Shown here piece by piece: positions 1 through 7,016 of a stretch of 35,664 bases of DNA. Position numbers and translations under genes: made by a program. The first letter of the stretch is position 1. Every line of letters begins with the position of its first letter. The DNA comes from Burkholderiales bacterium RIFOXYD12_FULL_59_19 (GTDB taxonomy: Bacteria; Pseudomonadota; Gammaproteobacteria; Burkholderiales; Burkholderiaceae_C). The notes under the pieces were generated by a model. It was not told where the DNA came from. It ran no database searches and saw only the letters and a list, made by a program, of their open reading frames with translations. Where the stretch lies: positions 1 through 35,664 of the forward strand of contig MESQ01000074.1 of NCBI GenBank assembly GCA_001771065.1, given 5' to 3'.

Positions 1-257
1 ATTCGGCCTTGTTTGTGGGTTGGTCAGGCTCCCCCGACTTTGCACTGGCCCCGATGCATATTCGCTGACGTGCTCCTTTTCTATCCGACGGACTCTTTAT
101 GTCCCAGGAAATTCTCAGGTTTAGCTCGCCACCGGTCTGACCTGTTTCACATCACTTCGCTTTTTGCCACCTGCTAGCCTTCCAAGGCTAAAACCATAGT
201 CCTTTCATTCGTCTGTTGCTCGGGTCGTTGCTTTTTCAATCCTGGGCGACTTCAGCA
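1..257 (-). ncRNA. Possible bridge RNA region of the IS element
   Basis: The 257 bases downstream of the transposase stop have no convincing reading frame of their own. They contain a short hairpin at 175-190 (seven-base arms TAGCCTT and AAGGCTA) and GGTCAGACC-like small inverted motifs near 130-141. In IS1111-type elements the bridge RNA is encoded in the noncoding end downstream of the transposase, which is the position seen here. The exact transcript, its loops and its promoter cannot be assigned by eye. This is a positional inference. Confidence 0.3.
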
Positions 258-1334
258 TCACGCAGCTTGGGGCCTGATGCTCTTGAAGCCTTTGTCGTAA
301 TCCTGTGCTTTGGCTGTCATGGCCCAGATCGTTCTGGCCATCTTGGCCGCCTGCGCTACAAATACCACGTTGGAGGGACGCCGAGCCTTGATGCCCTGCA
401 GCCACGGCCCCGGCTCTTTAGCGTGCGCAATCACACTTCGGGCACCGTGGATCAGCAATGTCCTCAAATAGGTGTCGCCACGCTTAGAGATTGCACCCAG
501 TCGGACTTTGCCTCCCGTACCAGTTTGTTTGGGCACCAAACCCAGCCAAGCGCAGAACTCCCTGCCTGACTTGAATGCGCTGGCTTCCCCCATGGTGGCA
601 ATGGCTGCGGTGGCCGTCAGTAGTCCTACACCGGGAATTTGGGCAATGCGCTGCATCTGGGGGTCTTGCTTGAGTTGGAGTTGCAGGCGCACCTCAATGG
701 CTTGCATATCCACCTCAATCGCTTTAATGCGCGCCACCTGCTCGTGCAAGCTGTCACGCACCAACTGCGGCAATGTATGCGCCAATCCTTCAAGGGTTTC
801 CACAATGTCCTTGAACAAGGCCCTTTTCCCCTTGGCAAAGGTGGCCCCAAACTCGTAGAGCAGACTGCGCAAGGCGTTGGTCTGCATGATGCGCATTTTC
901 ATGAGTAGCTCGCGCTGGCGGTGCAATGTAAGCGTTGCTTGCTGCGCTGCCGTCTTGGTGCCCACAAACTTCACCCCCGGCTGCTGCACCGCCAACCAGA
1001 TCGCACGGGCATCGGTGGCGTCGGTTTTGTTGCCGCTGACAAAGGGGCGCACAACCTTGGCGTGCAACAGTCGCACCGTGTGCCCAAGTTTGCTCAGTTC
1101 ACGCGCCCAGTGGTGCGCACCACCACAGGCCTCTATCGCAATCAGGCAAGGGGCGAGGTTGGCAAAGTGCTCCACTACCTTGGCGCGCTTGATCTGCACG
1201 TTGACGATCTCGCCCGTACCCATGTTCACGGTGTGCATCTGAAACACGTGCTTGGCGATGTCCAGACCCATCACTTGTTGGCCGTTCATGGTGCCGATGA
1301 TTTGTCCGGCGTTCATTCCTGTATTACGATTCAT
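258..1334 (-). CDS. IS110/IS1111-family DEDD transposase
   Basis: This 358-residue protein has the two-part layout of IS110 transposases. The N-terminal RuvC-like DEDD domain shows an Asp in GLDIAKHVFQ (about residue 25), a Glu in IAIEACGG (about 68) and two Asp in NKTDATDARAI (about 102-106). The C-terminal Tnp20 domain contains the helix-hairpin-helix-like stretch IPGVGLLTATA and AWLGLVPKQTGTGGK. Spacing and wording (LDIAKHVFQ, EACGGAHHWAREL) resemble the IS1111 subgroup more than the IS110 subgroup. The frame is intact and of normal length, so the protein is probably functional. A GAGG Shine-Dalgarno sits seven bases before the ATG, inside one arm of an inverted repeat. Known members are guided by a structured bridge RNA encoded in a noncoding end of the element. 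Confidence 0.93.
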   Translation of the reverse strand: MNRNTGMNAGQIIGTMNGQQVMGLDIAKHVFQMHTVNMGTGEIVNVQIKRAKVVEHFANLAPCLIAIEACGGAHHWARELSKLGHTVRLLHAKVVRPFVSGNKTDATDARAIWLAVQQPGVKFVGTKTAAQQATLTLHRQRELLMKMRIMQTNALRSLLYEFGATFAKGKRALFKDIVETLEGLAHTLPQLVRDSLHEQVARIKAIEVDMQAIEVRLQLQLKQDPQMQRIAQIPGVGLLTATAAIATMGEASAFKSGREFCAWLGLVPKQTGTGGKVRLGAISKRGDTYLRTLLIHGARSVIAHAKEPGPWLQGIKARRPSNVVFVAQAAKMARTIWAMTAKAQDYDKGFKSIRPQAA

Positions 1335-1337
1335 GGC

Positions 1338-1412
1338 GGATCCTCTGTGTTTAGTGGAGACCTAGGTCTATCACACTCTGGGCACTTTGATGCCGTATTC
1401 ATCAGAGGATCC
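1338..1412 (-). promoter_or_regulatory. Inverted repeat covering the transposase ribosome binding site
   Basis: A perfect 10-base inverted repeat (GGATCCTCTG at 1338-1347, CAGAGGATCC at 1403-1412) encloses a 12-base palindrome, AGACCTAGGTCT, at 1358-1369. On the minus strand the arm next to the transposase contains its Shine-Dalgarno GAGG, seven bases before the ATG. A transcript starting outside could fold and hide the ribosome binding site, while one starting between the arms could not. That regulation is inference; the repeats are seen directly. Confidence 0.5.
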
Positions 1413-2031
1413 AACCCATGCGGGGTGGTTTCTTCCTGATTGACGGCTGTTCTATCGCAGTGCCACAATTCTTCAGCGATTAAGGAGGGAGGCATCCATA
1501 GCATCTATCTCTATCTGTATGCGAAGTCATGCGACTCAAAGGCAAAAGCTCCACCCCCGGCAGTCAAACCGAATTGAACTCGACACCAAATCAACGGCAA
1601 CTGCGATAGGTATCCCTTAAAAATGGCGCTGGTATTGGGGAACTTTTGGACTGCCAATGGCAAGGGACTCAACTGGTGGCCCACTTGACAGTTATAAGCA
1701 AGCGGCAACGAACTAGCGCTCGAAGTTTGTTAGCCGGCAACTGGTTGCGGGTTTCTCGCTGTGGGAGAAATGGCATCAAAAGACAAATTCTGATCACAGA
1801 AAAGTTATCTTCATTGGTGAATGGGTGAATGGGTGAATGGGTGAAAATCAAAAGTCTGACACGCAAGCAGCATTGCGACGCAGAACTCATCATTTTCATT
1901 GGGGAAAAGCGAAATTCTCGTCTCCGAAAAAACCCGCAACCAGTTGAGGCCGTAAGTGTGCTTTGTGAGGCCCATTTTCCGGTGCATAGTTGGCTTAATG
2001 CGCTTGAATTCTCTATCTGTTTTTGGCCGAC
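1413..2031. other. Noncoding stretch beside the IS element
   Basis: No gene is supported here. Short open frames exist but have no family resemblance, no good ribosome binding sites and no conserved context. The stretch contains an 8-bp tandem repeat at 1817-1845, a weak imperfect inverted repeat at 1707-1731 and a small hairpin (GCAAC/GTTGC) at 1737-1748. It could be the decayed remains of an older gene or mobile element. Confidence 0.5.
1817..1845. repeat. 8-bp tandem repeat, about 3.6 copies
   Basis: The unit GTGAATGG occurs three times in a row at 1817-1840, followed by a partial fourth copy GTGAA. It lies in noncoding DNA about 185 bases past the 3' end of the transglutaminase-like gene. 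Perfect short tandem arrays like this are prone to slippage, so copy number may vary between strains. Confidence 0.9.
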
Positions 2032-3048
2032 CTAGTCGACGATGTACTCCAAGACCGTAGCATGTTTCCTGGATGTTGGTGTCTTGCCGTTCACGGACAG
2101 TTCGCCTTTGGATTTGGCTGCGATTTCGATGGAGAACACGTCACCTTTTTTTTGCATCGGTAGCCACTTTTTGTTGTATTCGACAGCCATTTTCTCAAAC
2201 GACGCTGACATGATTTCAAAGTGCTGCGTGCTTCCCACAGGAAGCTGATAGGACAAAGGTGCGTTGCGCACCTTTGCCACGCCAGCGGGCAGGTCGAAAG
2301 TATGAACCAACGCACCCTTGAATTCCTGCGACTTTACGGTTTTCCATACGTCAGACGGATCAATCCCGAGGTTGAAAAAGGCCGTATTAATTTCTGGCAG
2401 GGACTCGAATTCCGTCTTCGATAGTGATCGTTCCGAGCGCAGCTGCCAGGCAGCGTCTTGCGGGAAGTGCGAGAAAGCAAGCTGTTCTGGCGATGGCAAG
2501 AAAAACGTTTCACTGAACTGCTTTACCCAGGCACCATCGCTTATGTAACCACTACCCCAAGTCGTGTCAATGAGCTGCCACTTGCCGTCAATTTTTACCG
2601 CATTCCAAGCATGATTCGGCTCGGCCATGCTACTTCCGGGTATGTGGGCAATACCTTTCGCATAGCCAAAAATGGTGGTAGCCTCCAACCCGGACTCCTT
2701 GGCAAGGCGCTCGAACAATGCAGCGTAACCGCCGCAGATTGCAAGGCGCGATTGCAATACGGCATCAGGATCAACGCTTGAGTGTGTTTGGTTAAAAAAG
2801 CTCTTGGCATCGTAGGCAATGCGATCCGCGACCCAACGATATACCGCGCGGGCTTTTTCAACATCGCTACTAGCCCCCGCGCCGAGATACTGCGCAAGGG
2901 ACAGAATCGTCACTTCAGATTGAGCGGTCGCGGCCAAGGTGTGGTCATCAACGGTGGCAAGGCGGCCAGCATCAATAGCGCCAGCGCAAGCAAGGCAGCC
3001 CATGAACAATCCGGCCAAGGCAAAGAGCCAGGAAGCGATCATCTTCAT
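2032..3048 (-). CDS. Exported transglutaminase-like protein
   Basis: This 338-residue protein starts with a signal peptide (positive MK, hydrophobic stretch, cleavage probably near residues 20-25). It has a transglutaminase-like papain fold. The catalytic triad is visible as Cys105 in LAICGGYAAL, His146 in NHAWNAV and Asp161 in LIDTTWG. The order and spacing match the kyphoscoliosis peptidase/CYK3-type branch of bacterial transglutaminase-like proteins. The C-terminal 150 residues look like a beta-rich domain of unknown function. Members are thought to be proteases or cross-linking enzymes of the periplasm or surface; the substrate here is unknown. The gene stands alone beside an IS element, with a weak ribosome binding site. 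The ATG overlaps the stop of a short upstream frame that I do not accept as a gene. Confidence 0.88.
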   Translation of the reverse strand: MKMIASWLFALAGLFMGCLACAGAIDAGRLATVDDHTLAATAQSEVTILSLAQYLGAGASSDVEKARAVYRWVADRIAYDAKSFFNQTHSSVDPDAVLQSRLAICGGYAALFERLAKESGLEATTIFGYAKGIAHIPGSSMAEPNHAWNAVKIDGKWQLIDTTWGSGYISDGAWVKQFSETFFLPSPEQLAFSHFPQDAAWQLRSERSLSKTEFESLPEINTAFFNLGIDPSDVWKTVKSQEFKGALVHTFDLPAGVAKVRNAPLSYQLPVGSTQHFEIMSASFEKMAVEYNKKWLPMQKKGDVFSIEIAAKSKGELSVNGKTPTSRKHATVLEYIVD

Positions 3049-3532
3049 TAGAAATTGCTCGGGTTTGACATCATATGACGAAAGTATGAAGGATTTTCCG
3101 CTACTTTCATAGCGGTAATGCTACGTTCCTCAAGGCGTCCGTCAACAGTGTCTGACCGTTCGCCAAAATCATCGAATTGACCTGCCCGAAAGCGGGTACC
3201 GGTGGCTGTCAGGTAACGCTGCAAAACAGTCAAAAATGTCGGCGTGGCTATCCACACTTCCTGTCTTCTTGTCGCAACCATTGACCACGCTCACCGGCAG
3301 GATAAGGGCTGGGTGGCGGCCGATTTCTGGGCCTTTGACAGTATGAGGCCGCCGCCCCAGCCCTTATCCTGCCAGCCGCAACCGCTGCAAACAAGCCCCC
3401 ACCAAGGCAGTCACTCAGACAATAGCCCAAGCGCCAAAACCGCTGCGCCAGCGCCTTACCCAGTTGAGTCCGCGCGCCCAATTGCTGCGGCGGGGTGAAC
3501 TGTATTCGACCTTTTCGGCAAGGGCTGCGGGC
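3049..3532. other. Intergenic stretch with a long hairpin
   Basis: No gene is supported in these 484 bases. A 77-codon frame at 3048-3281 on the minus strand has no recognisable family and atypical composition. The main content is the large inverted repeat at 3296-3373. Promoter elements for the transglutaminase-like gene could lie here but none is clear. Confidence 0.5.
3296..3373. repeat. Long near-perfect inverted repeat (26-27 base arms)
   Basis: The arm at 3296-3321 pairs with the arm at 3347-3373. The first 18 bases match perfectly (GGCAGGATAAGGGCTGGG and its complement), and the GC-rich inner part continues with only a small mismatch. The loop is about 25 bases. There is no T-tract on either side, so a simple intrinsic terminator is unlikely. 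A dispersed palindromic repeat or the remains of a small non-autonomous element are alternatives. Confidence 0.85.
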
Positions 3533-4486
3533 CTATTTCTGGTCGATCTGCGCCTGCAGCGTCAGGTAGTCCGGCAGGCGCTCACCGCCCAATGCCACTG
3601 CGCGGGCAATAGCCTGACTGGCCTCGGCGTGGCGACCCAACTCCATGAGCACCTGCGCCAGATTGTTCCAGCCGTCGGCGAAGTCGGGGTGCTTGAACAC
3701 CGTCTGGCGGTAGGCCGTGGCGGCAGCTTCGCGCTGACCCAGCGCATAGGCGCTGTTGCCCGCGCCCAGCAAGGCGGCGCGCTCATCCGGCCAGCGCTGC
3801 AGCGCGGCGGCAAAAGCCTGTTGTGCGCCGCGCGCATCGGTGCGCTCCAGCGTGGCGGCGGCGGCGGTGTAAGTCTGGGGCTCGGCGGTGGCGGGCAGTT
3901 GCCCAGGTTTGAGCGCCAGCATGGCCCAATATTGCCCGCGCGCCCAGGTGCGCTCGAAGGCAAATAGCGAAATTTCCATGCGCGCCGTGACCCCGGAGTG
4001 CAGCAGCAGCACATGGCGCGCCCGGTCATAGCCCATCACCACGGCGTAGTGCCAAACCGGGTAAATTGAAAACGCCAGGTTCTGGAACACCAGCACCGGG
4101 TTGCCCGCCGCCACTTCGCGCAGCACAACTTGGATGCTCGGCTGCAATGGGTAAGCCAGCAAACCCTGCCGGCGCGTCACGGCCAGCATTTCTGGCTGCA
4201 GCGAGCCTTGACGGCCTGGCAGGTAAACCTGATCCACCAGAGCATCAGGGGTGACCCTGACACCGGCTGCGTTGGCGACCATGGCCAGCGCGGCAGGGCC
4301 GCATTCATAGTCTTCCTGCGGGAAAAACGGCACCCGAGACAACGCGACCTGCGCCGGGAGCTCCGGCGGCCACTGCGCATCCAGCAGGGCCACCTGAGGG
4401 GTGGCGCAACCGCTCAGCAGCAGCGCTGCCCAAACAAAAACCCCCGTCAAAACGGGGGTTCGCAGACCAATGAGTCGACCGATCAT
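3533..4486 (-). CDS. PA2778-family C39-like cysteine peptidase lipoprotein with TPR domain
   Basis: This 317-residue protein has a lipobox LSGC with the acylated Cys at 27. It then has a C39-like papain-fold peptidase domain (about 50-190): Gln57 (oxyanion), Cys62 in YECGPAALAM and His146 in YPVWHYAVVMGYD. Two or more TPR-like helices follow (about 210-310; NNLAQVLMELGRHAEA). It should sit on the periplasmic face of a membrane. C39 domains elsewhere cut leader peptides at double-glycine sites, but the substrate of this family is not established. The ATG overlaps the stop of the upstream PA2779-type gene by four bases, so the two are translationally coupled. An intrinsic-terminator-like hairpin lies inside codons 9-17. 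Confidence 0.9.
   Translation of the reverse strand: MIGRLIGLRTPVLTGVFVWAALLLSGCATPQVALLDAQWPPELPAQVALSRVPFFPQEDYECGPAALAMVANAAGVRVTPDALVDQVYLPGRQGSLQPEMLAVTRRQGLLAYPLQPSIQVVLREVAAGNPVLVFQNLAFSIYPVWHYAVVMGYDRARHVLLLHSGVTARMEISLFAFERTWARGQYWAMLALKPGQLPATAEPQTYTAAAATLERTDARGAQQAFAAALQRWPDERAALLGAGNSAYALGQREAAATAYRQTVFKHPDFADGWNNLAQVLMELGRHAEASQAIARAVALGGERLPDYLTLQAQIDQK
4432..4460 (-). terminator. Terminator-like hairpin inside the peptidase coding start
   Basis: Read on the minus strand, AACCCCCGT and ACGGGGGTT form a 9-bp stem with a TTTG loop, followed directly by TTTTTGTTT. That is the form of a rho-independent terminator. It lies within codons 9-17 of the C39-like peptidase gene, just after the PA2779-type gene ends. 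It may lower expression of the peptidase relative to its partner. Confidence 0.6.
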
Positions 4487-4881
4487 CGAACTGATCGTGT
4501 GAACGGAAACACCTTGGTCAAGCCCATGATGTCGGTCACCAGCAGCACGATGAACACGGTGAACAAGATACCCACCACACCGGCACCCGCCGGGGCTTGG
4601 TCGATGCGACCCGCCAGTTGGGCCACTTCAGCGTCGGACATGGCGGCCACACGCTCCAGCGCGGCTTGCGGCGTCACGCCCTGGCCAAGCATGGCCTGGC
4701 GAACGTCATCGCGCACCAGAAATTGGTTCACTGCGTCACGGCTGACGCTCAGGGTACCACTGGCAGCCGGTGCCGTAATTTCTTCGGTCGCCACCATGCG
4801 GGCTTGCGCGCTGAAGGGCAGACCGGCAGCGGTGATACAGACGATCATGCTCGCGGAGACGAATTTTTTGAAGCTCTTCAT
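4483..4881 (-). CDS. PA2779-family small membrane protein
   Basis: This protein has 132 residues. The start at 4881 (MKSFKKF) is preferred over an upstream in-frame ATG at 5025 because it gives a signal peptide (residues 1-27, ending SAQA) and has an AAAGG-type ribosome binding site. The mature part has a helical segment with RDDVRQAMLGQGVTPQAALERV and MSDAEVAQLAGRID. An AGAG stretch (98-101) follows, then one hydrophobic segment (102-121) and a short basic tail. The layout matches PA2779-family proteins, which have no known function and occur next to a C39-like peptidase, as here. The four-base overlap with the peptidase gene shows coupled translation. Confidence 0.88.
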   Translation of the reverse strand: MKSFKKFVSASMIVCITAAGLPFSAQARMVATEEITAPAASGTLSVSRDAVNQFLVRDDVRQAMLGQGVTPQAALERVAAMSDAEVAQLAGRIDQAPAGAGVVGILFTVFIVLLVTDIMGLTKVFPFTRSVR

Positions 4882-5039
4882 GGTTTGCCTTTGTGGTGTG
4901 GTCGAAAGGCTGCGATTCAATCCGCATCTTGCAACAAAGTCAATGCACCTTACAAGTTGAAACAGCAGCATAGGCGAAACAACTGGATTCAAACCACCTC
5001 CGAGGGACTCCTGAGGATGGCCCACAATGTGGTCGTGGC

Positions 5040-5897
5040 TTAAAAAGCGCCCTGGGAATGGCTCGCCAAGACCTCACCCAGCCGGATGGCAGCGCCCGGC
5101 TGCCACGCCGGATTGAATTTGAGCGGGCCATGCGGGAACAGCATGACCACGGTGGAGCCCAGCAAGAAGCGGCCCATCTCGTCGCCCTGCTGGAGCGTGA
5201 TCGCCTCGTTTTCATAGTGCCACTCACTCAAGCGCCCAGGACGCGACGCGTTGACGGCGCCATGCCAGGTGGTGGCCATGCTGCCGACGATAGTGGCACC
5301 GACCAGCACCAGCACGAACGGGCCATGTTCGCCTTCAAACACACAGACCACGCGCTCGTTGCGGGCGAACAAGCCGGGTACGCCGCGTGCGGTGGTGGGA
5401 TTGACCGAAAACAGGTCGCCCGGCACATAGATCATGCGCATCAAACGCCCGGCGCACGGCATGTGGATGCGGTGGTAGTCGCGCGGACTCAGATACAGCG
5501 TGGCAAAGTGGCCGTTGTCAAACTGCGCGGCCAGCGTGGCGTCGCCGCCGACCAACGCGGTGCTGCTGTAGTGGTGACCCTTGGCCTGGAATATCTGCTG
5601 ACCTTCGATGCGGCCAAACTGGCTGATGGCGCCATCGACCGGGCAAATCAGGTCCGCCTGCGCCAGTGGCCGCACACCGGCTTTGAGGGCGCGGGTAAAA
5701 AAATCGTTGAAGGTGGCGTAGCTGGCCAGTTCCGGGTTGGCGGCTTCAAGCATATTGACGCGGTAGCGCTGCACAAACCAGGCGATCAAGCGGGTCGTCA
5801 GCGCGCCACCCTGCGCGCGCGCGATGCGCCCGGCCAGCAAAGTGATGGCCTGCTTGGGGATCAGGTATTGGGCAATTACGGCGGTACGATCAGTCAT
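5040..5897 (-). CDS. psd: Phosphatidylserine decarboxylase proenzyme
   Basis: The enzyme makes phosphatidylethanolamine from phosphatidylserine at the inner membrane. This 285-residue proenzyme has the self-cleavage motif LGST (246-249). Ser248 becomes the pyruvoyl prosthetic group of the small alpha subunit. The catalytic partners Asp88 (CPVDGA) and His145 (DYHRIHMP) are present, so the Asp-His-Ser triad for autocleavage is complete. Length matches the bacterial type I enzyme. The ATG at 5897 lies 53 bases from the divergent LysR gene. The gene appears monocistronic. Confidence 0.97.
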   Translation of the reverse strand: MTDRTAVIAQYLIPKQAITLLAGRIARAQGGALTTRLIAWFVQRYRVNMLEAANPELASYATFNDFFTRALKAGVRPLAQADLICPVDGAISQFGRIEGQQIFQAKGHHYSSTALVGGDATLAAQFDNGHFATLYLSPRDYHRIHMPCAGRLMRMIYVPGDLFSVNPTTARGVPGLFARNERVVCVFEGEHGPFVLVLVGATIVGSMATTWHGAVNASRPGRLSEWHYENEAITLQQGDEMGRFLLGSTVVMLFPHGPLKFNPAWQPGAAIRLGEVLASHSQGAF

Positions 5898-5950
5898 AAA
5901 GCAGGGATTCTACGCAGTGCATCCAAGCCACCGCCTGCCACAATCATGTC

Positions 5951-6838
5951 ATGTCCATTGCCCGCATCCCCCCCATTCAATGCCTGCTGACTTTTGAGGC
6001 GCTGGCGCGTTTGCGTAGCGTCACACAAACTGCAGAAGAACTCTGCGTAACGCCCAGCGCGGTAAGCCACCGGGTCAAGCAGCTTGAGCAAATCATAGGT
6101 ACCAAGTTGTTTGGACGGGCCGATTTTTCGCTCACGACCGAAGGTGCAGCCTACCTGGCGCATGTGCGCGACGGTTTGAGCATGCTACAAAAATTCCCCA
6201 GCTCGGCCACGACACCGGGCAAACGCAAGCTGCGCCTGGCCGTCACGCCAACCTTTGCGCGCTCGATTCTGATACCTCGCCTGCGCCAGTTCACCGAGGC
6301 CTACCCCGAGATCGACCTCACCCTGCAAATCTCGATTCCGCTGCTAGATGTGGTGGCCGAAGACGCCGACCTGATGATCCGGTTTGGCACCGGACGTTAC
6401 GCCGATGTCGAGCACGTCTGTCTGCTCAAGGACGAAGTCACGCCACTCGCGTCGCCCGCCTTTGTGCGCGAGCACGGGCCGTTTGACGTGGCACAAGACC
6501 TGGAAGGCGAGGCGCTGTTGCGCAGCCCGCTGGAGCCCTGGCGCACCTGGTTTGCCGCCCGCGGGCTGGACTGGCCCGAGCCGCTGGAAGGCTCGCAGTT
6601 CAACGATGTTGGCCTGATGTGCGACGGCGCAGCGGCCGGCATGGGCATTGCCTTGATTCGCCTCAAGCTGGCCTTGCCCTGGCTGGAAAACGGCTCGCTG
6701 GTGCGCCTGGGAACCAGCGAGGAATTTGCCAGCAATGTACCCAGTCCGCATGCCCACTACCTGTGCTGGCGCACCGGCATGATGGAACGCTGGGAATGTG
6801 TAGCCTTTGCCGAATGGCTCAGGCAGAGTATGGTTTGA
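5951..6838 (+). CDS. LysR-family transcriptional regulator, GcvA-like
   Basis: This protein has 295 residues. An N-terminal winged helix-turn-helix (about 8-66) contains LTFEALARLRSVTQTAEELCVTPSAVSHRVKQLE (shown here only as a landmark: residues 13-46). It is followed by a periplasmic-binding-protein-like effector domain (about 92-290). The wording around SAVSHRVKQLE and the DLMIRFGTGRY stretch resembles the GcvA/AmpR branch. It is transcribed away from psd and toward the glcD-like gene 178 bases downstream on the same strand. It may regulate the oxidase and lrgAB genes, but no binding site was identified, so this is inference. Confidence 0.9.
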   Translation: MSIARIPPIQCLLTFEALARLRSVTQTAEELCVTPSAVSHRVKQLEQIIGTKLFGRADFSLTTEGAAYLAHVRDGLSMLQKFPSSATTPGKRKLRLAVTPTFARSILIPRLRQFTEAYPEIDLTLQISIPLLDVVAEDADLMIRFGTGRYADVEHVCLLKDEVTPLASPAFVREHGPFDVAQDLEGEALLRSPLEPWRTWFAARGLDWPEPLEGSQFNDVGLMCDGAAAGMGIALIRLKLALPWLENGSLVRLGTSEEFASNVPSPHAHYLCWRTGMMERWECVAFAEWLRQSMV

Positions 6839-7016
6839 CCGGCCCAGTCCACCAGGCCAGGCCCATGGCTTTTTCGAGGTGCAGGGCGACTCCGTGGTGA
6901 CCCAGCCGAATCAGCGGGCCGCATTTTTTTCAACTGATGGTTTAAGTTTCTTCGCACCAACGGCATTCAATTTCGCTTAAAGTCCAAACCATGTTTTACG
7001 TTACCGGATCAAGCCC

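Larger units (their letters stand above)
1..1412 (-). mobile_element. IS110-family insertion sequence, IS1111-like, left part possibly cut by window start
   Basis: The element is defined by its DEDD transposase, read on the minus strand, plus noncoding flanks on both sides. The flank upstream of the transposase carries a 10-bp inverted repeat around a 12-bp palindrome. The flank downstream (positions 1-257) has no convincing protein and contains short hairpins. Members of this family lack long terminal inverted repeats and usually make no clear target duplication, so neither end can be fixed from sequence alone. The downstream end may lie before position 1. The outer arm of the inverted repeat at 1412 is only a provisional boundary. 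Confidence 0.6.

Noticed and set aside
1690..1750. Possible integron attC-like site
   Set aside because: The stretch has GTTAG-like and AACAAAC-like words and an imperfect inverted repeat, but the core site bases do not fit the RYYYAAC/GTTRRRY pattern and no integrase or cassette array is near.
3048..3281. 77-codon frame ending in TAATG overlap with the transglutaminase-like gene
   Set aside because: The overlap hints at coupling, but the sequence fits no family, has no signal or domain, and lacks a good ribosome binding site.
4130..4960. Long plus-strand frame opposite the PA2778/PA2779 genes
   Set aside because: It runs across two well-supported minus-strand genes and has no recognisable domain.
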